Source: an uncultured Spirochaetales bacterium (GTDB lineage: Bacteria; Spirochaetota; Spirochaetia; Sphaerochaetales; Sphaerochaetaceae). Taken from it: a stretch of DNA of 61,428 nt. The stretch spans positions 1-61,428 of the forward strand of contig CASFDW010000008.1 of assembly GCA_949293595.1 (NCBI GenBank). The letters are read 5' to 3'. A model generated the notes under the pieces. The model saw nothing but the letters and a program-made list of their open reading frames with translations. It was not told the DNA's origin and ran no database searches. Made by a program: the position numbers and the translations under genes. This document shows, one piece after another, positions 1 to 8,231 of this stretch. Every line of letters begins with the position of its first letter. The stretch's first letter is position 1.

Positions 1-42
1 TGGTACTGCAGCTCGTCTGTGGGAGAGTAGGTCGCTGCCAGG
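1..42 (+). rRNA. rrf: 5S ribosomal RNA, 3' end (partial)
   Basis: The first 42 bases carry the conserved 3' half-helix of bacterial 5S rRNA, with the block GGGAGAGTAGGTCGCTGCCAG near the end, and are followed directly by nine T residues that serve as the operon terminator tail. The 5' part of the gene lies outside the window. This places an rRNA operon, read in the plus direction, immediately left of the window. Confidence 0.9.
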
Positions 43-350
43 TTTTTTTTTGCCTTCTCATCCTCTGTTCATGCATGGTGCCCCTTTGGCTCCTCTTTTG
101 TTATTATATGATAACTATGAATTCTTATATCGGATTTATATAAAAAATATGTTTGATTGTATCAAAACAATAAATAATCATTCATAACGATATAAAAAAA
201 ATCTTGTACAGTGATACATCTTCAAAAGGATTGTGCGGAACATGCTGACGAAGCAGGTCCCCATATGGGCAATTTTTTTTATTGTAATGAATTCTTTCTT
301 TTCAAAGCTCTTTTCATACCTATCCTTTTGTGGTAATTTATCAAACCGGT
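43..350. other. Intergenic stretch between 5S rRNA and typA
   Basis: It opens with the T9 tail of the 5S terminator and becomes AT-rich. No open reading frame with a ribosome binding site is visible. A weak promoter for typA can be proposed: a TTTTCA hexamer, 17 bases, then TAATTT at 334-339, ending 11 nt before the ATG at 351. Nothing else is recognised. Confidence 0.5.
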
Positions 351-2186
351 ATGATTAGGAAAAACGAGAATATCAGGAACATAGCCATAATCGCTCATGT
401 CGATCATGGCAAGACAACCTTGGTAGATGCACTGTTCCATCAGAGCGGTCTTGTCGGTAAGGACATGGACAGGGACAGGATCATGGACAGCGGCGACATT
501 GAGCGTGAAAGGGGCATAACCATAAGCGCTAAGAACTGTGCGATCAGATGGAAGGGTGTGAAGATAAACATCATCGACACACCGGGCCATGCCGATTTCG
601 GTGGAGAGGTCGAGCGTGGGCTGTCAATGGTCGACGGTGTCGTTCTTCTTGTTGATGCGGCCGAGGGCCCGCTTCCACAGACGCGCTTCGTGCTTGAGAA
701 AGCTCTTAGAAAGAAGCTCATGCCGATAGTGGTGATAAACAAGATAGACAGGCCTGACGCGCGTCCTGAGGAGGTTTTGAACGAGGTTTATGACCTTCTT
801 CTCGAACTGTCCGAGGATGAGAGTCTGCTTGATGTGCCGGTTTTCTACGCAAACGGGCGCAAGGGTGTCTGCGGAACCGATCCTGGGCACATATCAGACA
901 ACATGCACCAGCTGCTTGATGCGATTCTCGAAAACATACCCGCGCCCAGCTATGATGACGAGGAACCGTTCCAGATGCTTGTTTCCGACCTTTCGTATTC
1001 CGATTTCCTCGGCCGGCTTGCAATCGGCAAGGTCATCAACGGGACAGCATGTACGAACGACAGCCTCATGTGCGTCAAGGAGGACAGGACCGAGCCGCTC
1101 AGGGTGACCAGGCTGCAGGCCTACGACGGCCCTGTTTTCAAGGATACGGACAAGGTTGAAAGCGGCGACATCATAGTGTTGTCCGGAGTCAACGACGTGT
1201 CGATCGGTGATACGATCTGCACAAAGGACGAGATAAAGGCGCTTGAAAGGATCGTGGTCGACGAACCAACCGTTTCCATGCTCTTTTCTAAGAACATCAG
1301 TCCGCTTGCAGGCAAGGAAGGAAAGGCCGTGACCGGTGCCAAGATATGGGAGAGGCTGCAGAAGGAAGCCCTGAGGAACGTTTCAATCAGGATAGAAAAG
1401 AATCCGGATGAGACGTTCACGGTCAAGGGCCGCGGTGAATTCCAGATGGCGATCATCGTCGAGCAGATGAGGCGCGAGGGGTTCGAACTCTGCGTCGGTC
1501 GTCCCAAGATCATCTTCCACGAAGATGAGAACGGGAGGAAGACCGAACCTGTGGAGATCCTTTACATCGATTGTCCGGAGGAGACAAGCGGCACGGTCAT
1601 GGAGAAGCTTGGAAAAAGGAAGGCCAAGATCGCGGATATAACGTATACAGGATCGGGACGTGTGAAGATGCGTTTCGAAATCCCCTCCAGAGGCCTCATA
1701 GGCTATCGTGACGAGTTTCTTACCGATACCAGGGGCTTCGGTATCATGAACAGCTATCTGAAGGGCTACGAGCCCTACAAGGGCGATTTCCCCGAGCGGT
1801 TCAGCGGATCGCTGGTCTGTGACAGGGCCGGTGTTGCTGTTGCCTATGGTATCTGGGAACTCGAGGATCGTGGCCGGTTCTTCATAGTCCCCGGCGACGA
1901 GGTTTACGAGGGACAGGTTGTCGGAGAAAGAAACCGCGACGGAGACCTTCTGCTCAATCCCACAAGGACGAAGAAGCTTACAAACCTCAGGGCATCCGGA
2001 AAGGACGAGGCAGTCACCCTTACTCCGGTCGTGAAGCCTTCGCTTGAGCAGGCCATACAGTTCATAAAGGATGACGAGCTTGTCGAGGTGACCCCTCTGT
2101 CCGTCAGGATGTGCAAGAAGATACTCGACAGCCAGAAGCGGAAGATCTTCCAGCAGAGGGGCGAGATACCGTCATATCTGCTATGA
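351..2186 (+). CDS. typA: Ribosome-associated translational GTPase TypA/BipA
   Basis: TypA (BipA) is a ribosome-binding GTPase related to EF-G and LepA, needed for 50S assembly and stress or cold growth. From the ATG at 351 the protein has 611 residues, the usual family length. G1 (AHVDHGKTT, residues 15-23), the switch I region ERERGITIS (about 51-59), G3 DTPGHADF (76-83) and G4 NKIDR are intact, followed by domain II, two alpha/beta domains and the TypA-specific C-terminal domain. A GTG at 330 would add seven residues. I prefer 351 because family members begin just before the IRNIAIIAH segment, although neither start has a Shine-Dalgarno sequence. A strong hairpin terminator follows, so the gene appears monocistronic. 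Confidence 0.95.
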   Translation: MIRKNENIRNIAIIAHVDHGKTTLVDALFHQSGLVGKDMDRDRIMDSGDIERERGITISAKNCAIRWKGVKINIIDTPGHADFGGEVERGLSMVDGVVLLVDAAEGPLPQTRFVLEKALRKKLMPIVVINKIDRPDARPEEVLNEVYDLLLELSEDESLLDVPVFYANGRKGVCGTDPGHISDNMHQLLDAILENIPAPSYDDEEPFQMLVSDLSYSDFLGRLAIGKVINGTACTNDSLMCVKEDRTEPLRVTRLQAYDGPVFKDTDKVESGDIIVLSGVNDVSIGDTICTKDEIKALERIVVDEPTVSMLFSKNISPLAGKEGKAVTGAKIWERLQKEALRNVSIRIEKNPDETFTVKGRGEFQMAIIVEQMRREGFELCVGRPKIIFHEDENGRKTEPVEILYIDCPEETSGTVMEKLGKRKAKIADITYTGSGRVKMRFEIPSRGLIGYRDEFLTDTRGFGIMNSYLKGYEPYKGDFPERFSGSLVCDRAGVAVAYGIWELEDRGRFFIVPGDEVYEGQVVGERNRDGDLLLNPTRTKKLTNLRASGKDEAVTLTPVVKPSLEQAIQFIKDDELVEVTPLSVRMCKKILDSQKRKIFQQRGEIPSYLL

Positions 2187-2192
2187 TATCAG

Positions 2193-2216
2193 GCGCGGGA
2201 AATCCCGCGCTTTTTT
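2193..2216 (+). terminator. Rho-independent terminator after typA
   Basis: A perfect 7-bp stem GCGCGGG/CCCGCGC with an AAAT loop is followed by six T residues. The T tail lies on the plus strand, so it terminates typA. It also sits exactly at the 3' end of the convergent xth gene. Confidence 0.9.
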
Positions 2217-2968
2217 CATTCAAGCTCGAGACTGACCGGGCAATGGTCGGATCCTGTCACTTCGGTATGTATCGAAGCATCGTGCATCCTGCCAACGAGG
2301 TCGTTCGAGACAACGAAATAGTCGATACGCCAGCCTGCGTTCTTCTCCCGTGCCTTGAACATGTACGACCACCAGGAATAGATGTCGGTCTTATCCGGGT
2401 AGAAGTAGCGGAAACTGTCTGTGTATCCATAGGAGAGCAGTTTTGAGAAATCCTCCCTTTCCTCGATCGTGAATCCGGCATTCCTGGTGTTTGTCTTGGG
2501 ATTCTTGAGGTCTATCTCCTTGTGTGCAACGTTCAGATCACCGCAGAGCACGACTGGTTTCCGCTTTTTCAATTCTTCCATGTACGCATACAGGCAGGAG
2601 TCGAACTCAAGACGGTATTGCAGCCGTGCCAGCTCCCTCTGGCTGTTCGGAATGTATGCGCAGATCAGATAGAAATCATCATATTCCGCGGTGATTATCC
2701 GTCCTTCCTTGTCATGTTCCTCCATTCCTATCCCGTAAGTGACGGAGATTGGCTCCTTCTTTGAGAGAATTGCAGTTCCACTGTATCCCTTCTTCTGTGC
2801 AGGATTGACATATGCATGATATCCCTCCAAAGGAAAATCAAAATCACTTATTGCCGCCTTGATTTCCTGCAGACAAAGAACATCCGGATCATAGTTTTTC
2901 ACGAACTCTCCGAATCCCTTTGCAATACAGCTTCTGATTCCATTTACATTCCAACTGAAAAGCTTCAT
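2216..2968 (-). CDS. xth: Exodeoxyribonuclease III / AP endonuclease
   Basis: This is a base-excision-repair nuclease of the ExoIII/APE1 family that cleaves DNA 5' of abasic sites and removes blocked 3' ends. The 250-residue protein shows the full active-site set: N7 in WNVNGIR, metal ligand E35 in LQEIK, the GDLNVAH segment near residue 145 and the terminal SDHCP motif with catalytic H242. Length is typical (250-270). There is no Shine-Dalgarno sequence. Instead a perfect TATAAT (2977-2982 on the minus strand) lies 8 nt before the ATG, which suggests a very short or absent leader. It is convergent with typA and its stop codon falls within the typA terminator tail. A conventional start is kept because the family begins with the MKxxSWNVNG segment. 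Confidence 0.95.
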   Translation of the reverse strand: MKLFSWNVNGIRSCIAKGFGEFVKNYDPDVLCLQEIKAAISDFDFPLEGYHAYVNPAQKKGYSGTAILSKKEPISVTYGIGMEEHDKEGRIITAEYDDFYLICAYIPNSQRELARLQYRLEFDSCLYAYMEELKKRKPVVLCGDLNVAHKEIDLKNPKTNTRNAGFTIEEREDFSKLLSYGYTDSFRYFYPDKTDIYSWWSYMFKAREKNAGWRIDYFVVSNDLVGRMHDASIHTEVTGSDHCPVSLELE

Positions 2969-3764
2969 GAAACAATATTATATTCTCTGGCAACAATACT
3001 CAATCTTTTGATAAAGCATTGTGTATCAACAGAAGAAAAGTACAAAAGTATATTCTTTTTGATTTGTTCCAATACGAATTGATGCTGCTTCAATATTGTA
3101 ATTTGTATTTTGACTTAATATTCAAATCATTACGATATTCTAATGCTATTGATATTTTATTTTCCAATATCCTTTTTATGTTTTTAAATGATATTACAAT
3201 ATCAAATTAAGTATATATTACTATTTATTATATTATTTTAATACAGTATTAATTAATAAACTATATAAAAATATATCAAATTATAACATAATACCATATA
3301 AAAAGATATTTTTTTAGTCATGTTCAGCTCATTGACGGGGCGATGAGCTGGTTGATAAATGAAATTGATGATGGCATGCAAATGTACCATGTCCGATATG
3401 GTATGCTATCGTATACCTCCGAACCGTTTTGTATGATCCGGACAATTTCTAGTTTGTATATTCAACATATTTATTTAGAAAGTATTATTCCGTTATTAGA
3501 ATAAAAAAAATTTTATATCATTTATATATGTTTATTTGAAGGATTCGACCTAGGTGGAAAATGAGATTGTAATATTATATCTTACTTGAGTTTAAACAAT
3601 ATCATTAAAATAGAAACATATATGAAATAAATAAAAAATTTATATTATAATTGTATAAGTATAAATAATAATTGCACTAATTTCAAATTGGTTTAATAAT
3701 TTCCAATTTAGATATTGTTTATAAATTATAACCGCAATATAATAGTAATCACTTTGGAGGACAC
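2969..3764. other. AT-rich intergenic region upstream of the partition genes
   Basis: About 800 bp without a credible gene, extremely AT-rich except for a patch at about 3320-3450. It holds the octamer GATATTGT at 3196-3203 and 3596-3603 (both read on the minus strand) and 3711-3718 (plus strand). It also holds TACGATATTCTAATG at 3131-3145, which recurs in inverted orientation downstream at 6063-6077. The GC-richer patch contains a perfect 8-bp inverted repeat CAGCTCAT/ATGAGCTG (3325-3350) and further short dyads. These could be centromere or operator sites for the downstream ParA/RHH pair. That is inference. Confidence 0.5.
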
Positions 3765-4532
3765 ATGTCAAAAACTGTTGCATTCCATCTGCAGAAAGGC
3801 GGGGTCGGAAAAACCACTATTTCCGGCACTGTTGCATGCCAGAGTGCTTTGGAAGGTTTTGATACGCTTATTGTTGACTGTGATCCACAAGGTAATATTT
3901 CTTCCTGGTTTTTGGACGAGACGCCGAAATTCGAGCTTGCAGACGTTTTGCAGGGCAAGTGTTTCGTGTATGATGCCATTCTTCCTGTAAAGGGTATCGA
4001 AAGGCTGTCGGTTCTGCCTACCTTTGGCATAGGCGGAACCCTGAAGGTTTACAGCGAGACAAAGCTTGCCGACGAACCTTATGTCCTTCAGGATTTGATA
4101 ACCGAAGTTTCTAACAGATATGAACATATAATCCTCGATCTTTCTCCGGGATTGGGACGCCTGGAGAGATCGGCATTGATTGCCAGTGACGAAATCGTCA
4201 CTCCGATGACGCCCGAAGTCTTCAGTCTTGATGGTTTGGAGATTTTCATTGATGAGTTGGCCCGTATAAAAAAGAACATGAGGTCGAACGTCAAGCACAA
4301 TAAGATAATCATCAATTCCTTTGACGAAAGAATACGGCAGCATAGGGATATCTATACTGCGGCCGAGGAAAGCGGGCGATTCAAGGTCTTCAAGATTCCC
4401 GTCGACCCACTGTTCAGGAAAGCCCAGGAAGCCAACAAGATTCCGCAGCTTTACAAGGTCAGGGGTCGTGGGCTGAAACCTGTTACGGTTCAGGCTTTCA
4501 AGGAATTGGATTATTATATTTGGAGAAGCTAG
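3765..4532 (+). CDS. parA: ParA/Soj-family partition ATPase (ParF-like, without N-terminal HTH)
   Basis: ParA-type Walker ATPases bind nucleoid DNA and move plasmid or chromosome centromeres. This 255-residue protein starts directly with the deviant Walker A motif KGGVGKTT (residues 12-19), then the VDCDPQGN switch (about 38-45) and an LDLSPGLG Walker B/switch II segment near residue 120. It lacks the N-terminal helix-turn-helix of type Ia ParA, so it resembles type Ib (ParF/Soj-like) proteins. The Shine-Dalgarno sequence GGAGG lies at 3756-3760. The next gene, 15 bp downstream, encodes a small ribbon-helix-helix protein, the usual type Ib partner. The pair is flanked by AT-rich DNA on both sides and its own GC content is lower than that of neighbouring genes. 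Chromosomal location versus an integrated plasmid remnant cannot be decided here. Confidence 0.9.
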   Translation: MSKTVAFHLQKGGVGKTTISGTVACQSALEGFDTLIVDCDPQGNISSWFLDETPKFELADVLQGKCFVYDAILPVKGIERLSVLPTFGIGGTLKVYSETKLADEPYVLQDLITEVSNRYEHIILDLSPGLGRLERSALIASDEIVTPMTPEVFSLDGLEIFIDELARIKKNMRSNVKHNKIIINSFDERIRQHRDIYTAAEESGRFKVFKIPVDPLFRKAQEANKIPQLYKVRGRGLKPVTVQAFKELDYYIWRS

Positions 4533-4547
4533 GAGAGGTGGAAGAAA

Positions 4548-4784
4548 ATGGCGCTGAAAAAAATGGAAAATGCTGCTGAAACGGTCAACGAAAGCCTGAG
4601 CGGGAAAAAGGCCAGGACTGTGTTTGCCGGCTCGACTAAGGAAAAAAAGGTTTTGACTACCTTTTCCGTCGAACCAACCTTCAAGGCTGAACTCGAGGAG
4701 CTTTTTGGTGAGCTTGGTCTGGGATGGTCTGCCGGTGTGAGGTTTGCCCTGAAGGAATTCTATAAAAAGCATTCCGAAAACTGA
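4548..4784 (+). CDS. Small ribbon-helix-helix protein, probable ParG-like centromere-binding partner
   Basis: A 78-residue basic protein. Residues 1-34 are lysine-rich and look unstructured. The rest fits a ribbon-helix-helix fold: a strand VLTTFSV (about 35-41), helix EPTFKAELEELFGEL, a turn LGLGWS and helix AGVRFALKEFYKK. ParG, the partner of ParF, is 76 residues with the same layout of mobile basic tail plus RHH domain, and its tail carries an arginine that stimulates the ATPase. R23 in KKARTVF is a candidate here. It is co-transcribed with parA (15-bp gap, Shine-Dalgarno GGAGAGGTGG) and followed by a strong terminator. The partner role rests on gene order and fold, because I do not recognise the sequence as a named family. 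Confidence 0.7.
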   Translation: MALKKMENAAETVNESLSGKKARTVFAGSTKEKKVLTTFSVEPTFKAELEELFGELGLGWSAGVRFALKEFYKKHSEN

Positions 4785-4816
4785 ATTTATGATATTGTTT
4801 AACATTAAAAAGAATG

Positions 4817-4856
4817 ATTACCCATATTGTTCAAATATGGGTAATTAGTTTTTTTT
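4817..4856 (+). terminator. Terminator of the parA-RHH operon
   Basis: A perfect 11-bp stem ATTACCCATAT/ATATGGGTAAT with a 7-nt loop is followed by AG and then eight T residues. It closes the two-gene partition operon, which therefore looks like a self-contained transcription unit. Confidence 0.85.
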
Positions 4857-6220
4857 CATTTGTTTATTAAATCTATTTATGTAAAATTATTTGTTATAAT
4901 ATAAAAAGAATGGTAAAACAAATTGATTTATAATAAAATCACTTAAGTATTATATCGAAATAGTATAAAAATTCGATTTATAACATAAAAATATCATACA
5001 TTGAAGAAACGAGGAAAATATACGTTAAAAAAATGGATAAGAATTATTTCAAATATATTGTGAATTTATATATATCACTATAATAATTGTATTATATCAA
5101 TTAAAATAGACATGTACATATGTAAAATATATATATAAATAAATAAGAAAAATATTAAAATATATTGTAACAATATAAAAACCATATTTAAACTATTGCA
5201 AAATATATAACAAATGGAATTCTGGCTGAAAATATGCTCAAAAAGTGATGGACTCCTGAATTCCTGCAACAATGACCATGCCCATGCTGCAAGCGCCTGG
5301 TTTCTGGTACGGACGGACCTGCGGCATCCGGAGCAGTTTTGTATCAATGACCATTGTCCGAAAAACCTTCTTTCCCATGCATCCATGCACGCTTTTTTCT
5401 GATCATTTTGCTATTTCACAATCCGGAAATGAAGACGGAGAAATGTAGGTAGAATTTTTTTAGTACATCCTGATTGAACCTGGTCCGTCGGGCATTTTGC
5501 GACCAAAGATGTTCGTTTGCTCCGCTTCCATGTCTTTCTTTTTTCAATTTGAATCCAAATGCGTGCGGAGGGTGTTTTTCACCGACTGCGTTTCTTATCC
5601 AACTGGATTTAAAATCATGGGCGGATGTTCATTTGTTCCTCATTGCAGCATGCCTTTTCCTTACGGTTCTGATGCAAGCACATGATTGTGCCTGCCATCA
5701 TGTATTTTGATCAGTATGCCTTCGCTTTCTGTGCAACGTTGTGTCCCTGTTTTTTTCCCAGGCATGGACAAGGAATATTGAATCAATTTTTGAGGCGGTC
5801 GTTCATTATCGATGGAGTATTTCTTCAGAAAGAATGTTGCTAAGTCTTCTTTAATTGGCTTTTTTCTTGTCAGTAGGCTGATGAATGGACTCTCTATGAT
5901 TTGGTTGTCAGTATGCGGCGTTTCCTCGTTGCAGTCATTCCCTTGGACAGCAGTGTGATGATTATATGGTTAATGAGTGTTTTAAATATTTTTGAACACA
6001 TTAATGTATTGCAATGATATGTTTGAACCAATATTGGATATTGTATTATCATTGATTCAAATCATTAGAATATCGTAGTAAAGTTTTTTTAAATCATAAT
6101 AGAAGAGTAATTTGTAAAAAACATTATATTTAATATTAAAAAAAACAAATTATATTAAATTATGATATAAAATATATATTGAACCAATATTATAACAATA
6201 GTCAAAAATAACAAGTTTTA
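4857..6220. other. Gene-free region downstream of the partition operon
   Basis: About 1.36 kb without a convincing gene. Positions 4857-5214 and 5990-6220 are extremely AT-rich, while 5215-5990 has intermediate GC but only short overlapping reading frames without ribosome binding sites. Repeats include TATATTG-TAA-CAATATA (5161-5177), the 13-mer TTGAACCAATATT at 6023-6035 and 6179-6191, the palindrome CCAATATTGG (6028-6037), GATATTGT (6037-6044) and CATTAGAATATCGTA (6063-6077). The last is the inverse copy of a 15-mer at 3131-3145. The middle part may be a decayed gene, but I cannot identify one. Confidence 0.5.
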
Positions 6221-8194
6221 TTAGTTCTTTGAGTGTTTTGCGAGAAGCTGTCGAAGCGAGTCAATGCTGCTCTTCCTCTCCGCTTCCTGTTCCTCTTCCT
6301 CATTTGTGAAAAGTTCCTTCGGAATTTCCTCGATGAACCGGCTTGGAAGGGCGGTTTTTGTCTCTCCCATGCTGTTCGTTCTTTCCTTTGCGTTGTTGAT
6401 TATAAGCATCTTGCGGGCGCGGGTGATCGCGACATAGAACAGCCTGCGTTCCTCGTAGATGTTCTTGGGGTCCTCCTCAAGGGCCCTTGAGGATGGAATA
6501 ATGTTGTCCTCGATACCTGCAAGATGGACTACTTCGAATTCCAACCCCTTGGAGGCATGCATTGTCATCAGGTTGACCTTGTCTTCGTTACCATCGTTCT
6601 CATCGCCGAGGATGGCGGTGAGATTGACATAGTCGCGCAGTGTGGCTTCGGGGTTTTTCTCCAGGTATTTCCTTATCCTGTCGGAGAGGATGCGTATGCC
6701 CGTCATCTTGTATTCGACAACCTTCTCATTGTCAGGATATTCGTCCACAAGCATGTTCCTGTATCCGATGTCGAGGCAGATCTTGTCGATTATGTTTTTG
6801 GAGTCCTGCATGGACCGCCAAGTTTTCAGGCTCGAAAGAAAGGATGACAGAGCTTTTTTCGTCCTGTCCGGCAGCATGTCAGAGGAAAGAAGATCCTCGC
6901 ATGACTGTGAAAGCGGAACAAACTTCTTATCGGCATTTTCCCGTATCTTCTCGACCGTTGTCCGTCCGATTCCCCTTCTTGGGGTGTTGATTATCCTGAG
7001 AAAAGAAACATCATCCTTAGGATTGACAAGGATTTTGAGATAGCAGAGCATGTCCCTGATCTCCCTCCTGTCGTAGAACGACTGTCCTCCGGAGACCTTC
7101 ACCGGTATCTCATGCTCCAGAAGATTGTTCTCAAGCTGGCTGATCAGGCTGTTTGTCCTCACCAATATCCCTATGTCCTTGTAGGAAGCACCGTTCCTGA
7201 CGCGTCTGCGTATGTCGCTGCAGATGAACGAGGCTTCCTCCTCCCCGGTTTCATGGTGGCGCATGGATATGTCCGCACCAGCCGTAGCCTCGGTCCAAAG
7301 CGCCTTGTCCTTCCTTTCCGTATTGTTTCGGATCACGGCGTTTGCGGCTTTCAATATCGTCCCAGTTGACCTGTAGTTCTGTTCGAGCTTGAACTCCCTG
7401 CGTTCAGGGAAGTCACTCTCGAACATGAGTATGTTCCTATAATTCGCTCCGCGCCAGGAATAAATTGACTGGTCGTCATCTCCGACTACGGCGATATTCC
7501 TGTACTTTTTTGCAATCATGGAGACAAATCTGTATTGAAGCAGGCTCGTATCCTGGAATTCGTCGACAAGGATGTATCTGAACCTTTCCTGGACCTCGGA
7601 TAGGACGAAGGGCTTTTTCTCGAATATGCGGACGGGAAGAAGTATCAGATCGTCGAAATCGACAACATTGTACGCTTTCTGGCTCAGCAACCATTCGTCA
7701 TAGATCTGTCTGACCGCGCTGTCCTTTTCCTCGAGGCTCTTTCTGCCGGTCTTGTAGTCGGAAAAGTAAGAGGCGAGGGTGGGGATGTTGTAGTCTGTTA
7801 TCTGGTATCCAAGGCTAAGTATCGAGTTCTTTATCAGGGCCTGATTGTCGTTGGCGTCGTAGAGCGAGAAATTGTTATGATAGCCCAGGTGCTGTATGTA
7901 CTGCTTGAGCAGGCCGAGACCGAATGAATGGAATGTCGTCGTCGTGAGATTCGCCAGCTTCTTCCCGGTGAGGGCGCGGATCCTCTCGCTCATTTCCTTT
8001 GCCGCCTTGTTCGTGAATGTCAGTGCGAGGATGTTCTTCTCGTCGATGCCTTCCTCGAGCATATGTGCGATCCTGTAGGTGATCATGCGCGTTTTCCCGC
8101 TGCCCGCCCCCGCAATGATCAGAAGCGGCCCGTCTATCTGGGCCGCTGCAAGCGCCTGCTGTTTGTTGAGTACCTGTTCCAGCTTGATTTTCAC
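6221..8194 (-). CDS. UvrD/Rep/PcrA-family ATP-dependent DNA helicase
   Basis: This is a superfamily 1A 3'-5' helicase of 657 residues, closer in length to Rep (about 670) than UvrD or PcrA (720-750). Motifs: Walker A GAGSGKT (29-35), motif II VDEFQDTS, motif III VGDDDQSIYSWRGA, motif IV LEQNYRST, motif V MTMHASKGLEFE and motif VI RLFYVAITRARK. Such enzymes restart forks, act in repair, or help rolling-circle replication. Which role applies here is not decidable. The start codon is GTG. There is no Shine-Dalgarno sequence, but TTGACT-N18-TTAATT ends 7 nt before it, overlapping the DUF362 stop codon, with a dyad ACCAG/CTGGT in the spacer. It may therefore have its own promoter in addition to read-through from the upstream genes. 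Confidence 0.93.
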   Translation of the reverse strand: MKIKLEQVLNKQQALAAAQIDGPLLIIAGAGSGKTRMITYRIAHMLEEGIDEKNILALTFTNKAAKEMSERIRALTGKKLANLTTTTFHSFGLGLLKQYIQHLGYHNNFSLYDANDNQALIKNSILSLGYQITDYNIPTLASYFSDYKTGRKSLEEKDSAVRQIYDEWLLSQKAYNVVDFDDLILLPVRIFEKKPFVLSEVQERFRYILVDEFQDTSLLQYRFVSMIAKKYRNIAVVGDDDQSIYSWRGANYRNILMFESDFPERREFKLEQNYRSTGTILKAANAVIRNNTERKDKALWTEATAGADISMRHHETGEEEASFICSDIRRRVRNGASYKDIGILVRTNSLISQLENNLLEHEIPVKVSGGQSFYDRREIRDMLCYLKILVNPKDDVSFLRIINTPRRGIGRTTVEKIRENADKKFVPLSQSCEDLLSSDMLPDRTKKALSSFLSSLKTWRSMQDSKNIIDKICLDIGYRNMLVDEYPDNEKVVEYKMTGIRILSDRIRKYLEKNPEATLRDYVNLTAILGDENDGNEDKVNLMTMHASKGLEFEVVHLAGIEDNIIPSSRALEEDPKNIYEERRLFYVAITRARKMLIINNAKERTNSMGETKTALPSRFIEEIPKELFTNEEEEQEAERKSSIDSLRQLLAKHSKN

Positions 8195-8201
8195 GCGGAT
8201 A

Positions 8202-8231
8202 AATTAACACCAGGTGAGCTGGTTTAGTCAA
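8202..8231 (-). promoter_or_regulatory. Candidate promoter of the UvrD/Rep helicase with a spacer dyad
   Basis: On the minus strand TTGACT (8231-8226), an 18-bp spacer and TTAATT (8207-8202) stand 7 nt before the GTG start. The spacer contains the inverted repeat ACCAG-N5-CTGGT (8209-8223), a possible repressor site. The start lacks a ribosome binding site. Confidence 0.45.

Noticed and set aside
3768..4805. Long minus-strand open frame opposite parA and the RHH gene
   Set aside because: It is the antisense of two clear genes, has no ribosome binding site and its protein has no family-like motifs.
5078..5386. 102-codon minus-strand frame at the edge of the AT-rich island
   Set aside because: Its C-terminal half is low-complexity translated AT repeats and there is no ribosome binding site; no homology is recognised.
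5474..5710. 78-codon cysteine-rich frame in the gene-free block
   Set aside because: No Shine-Dalgarno, no recognisable domain, and overlapping frames of similar quality; most likely chance.
2969..6220. Replication origin in the AT-rich island
   Set aside because: No DnaA-box clusters (TTATCCACA-type) and no dnaA, dnaN or replication initiator gene were seen.
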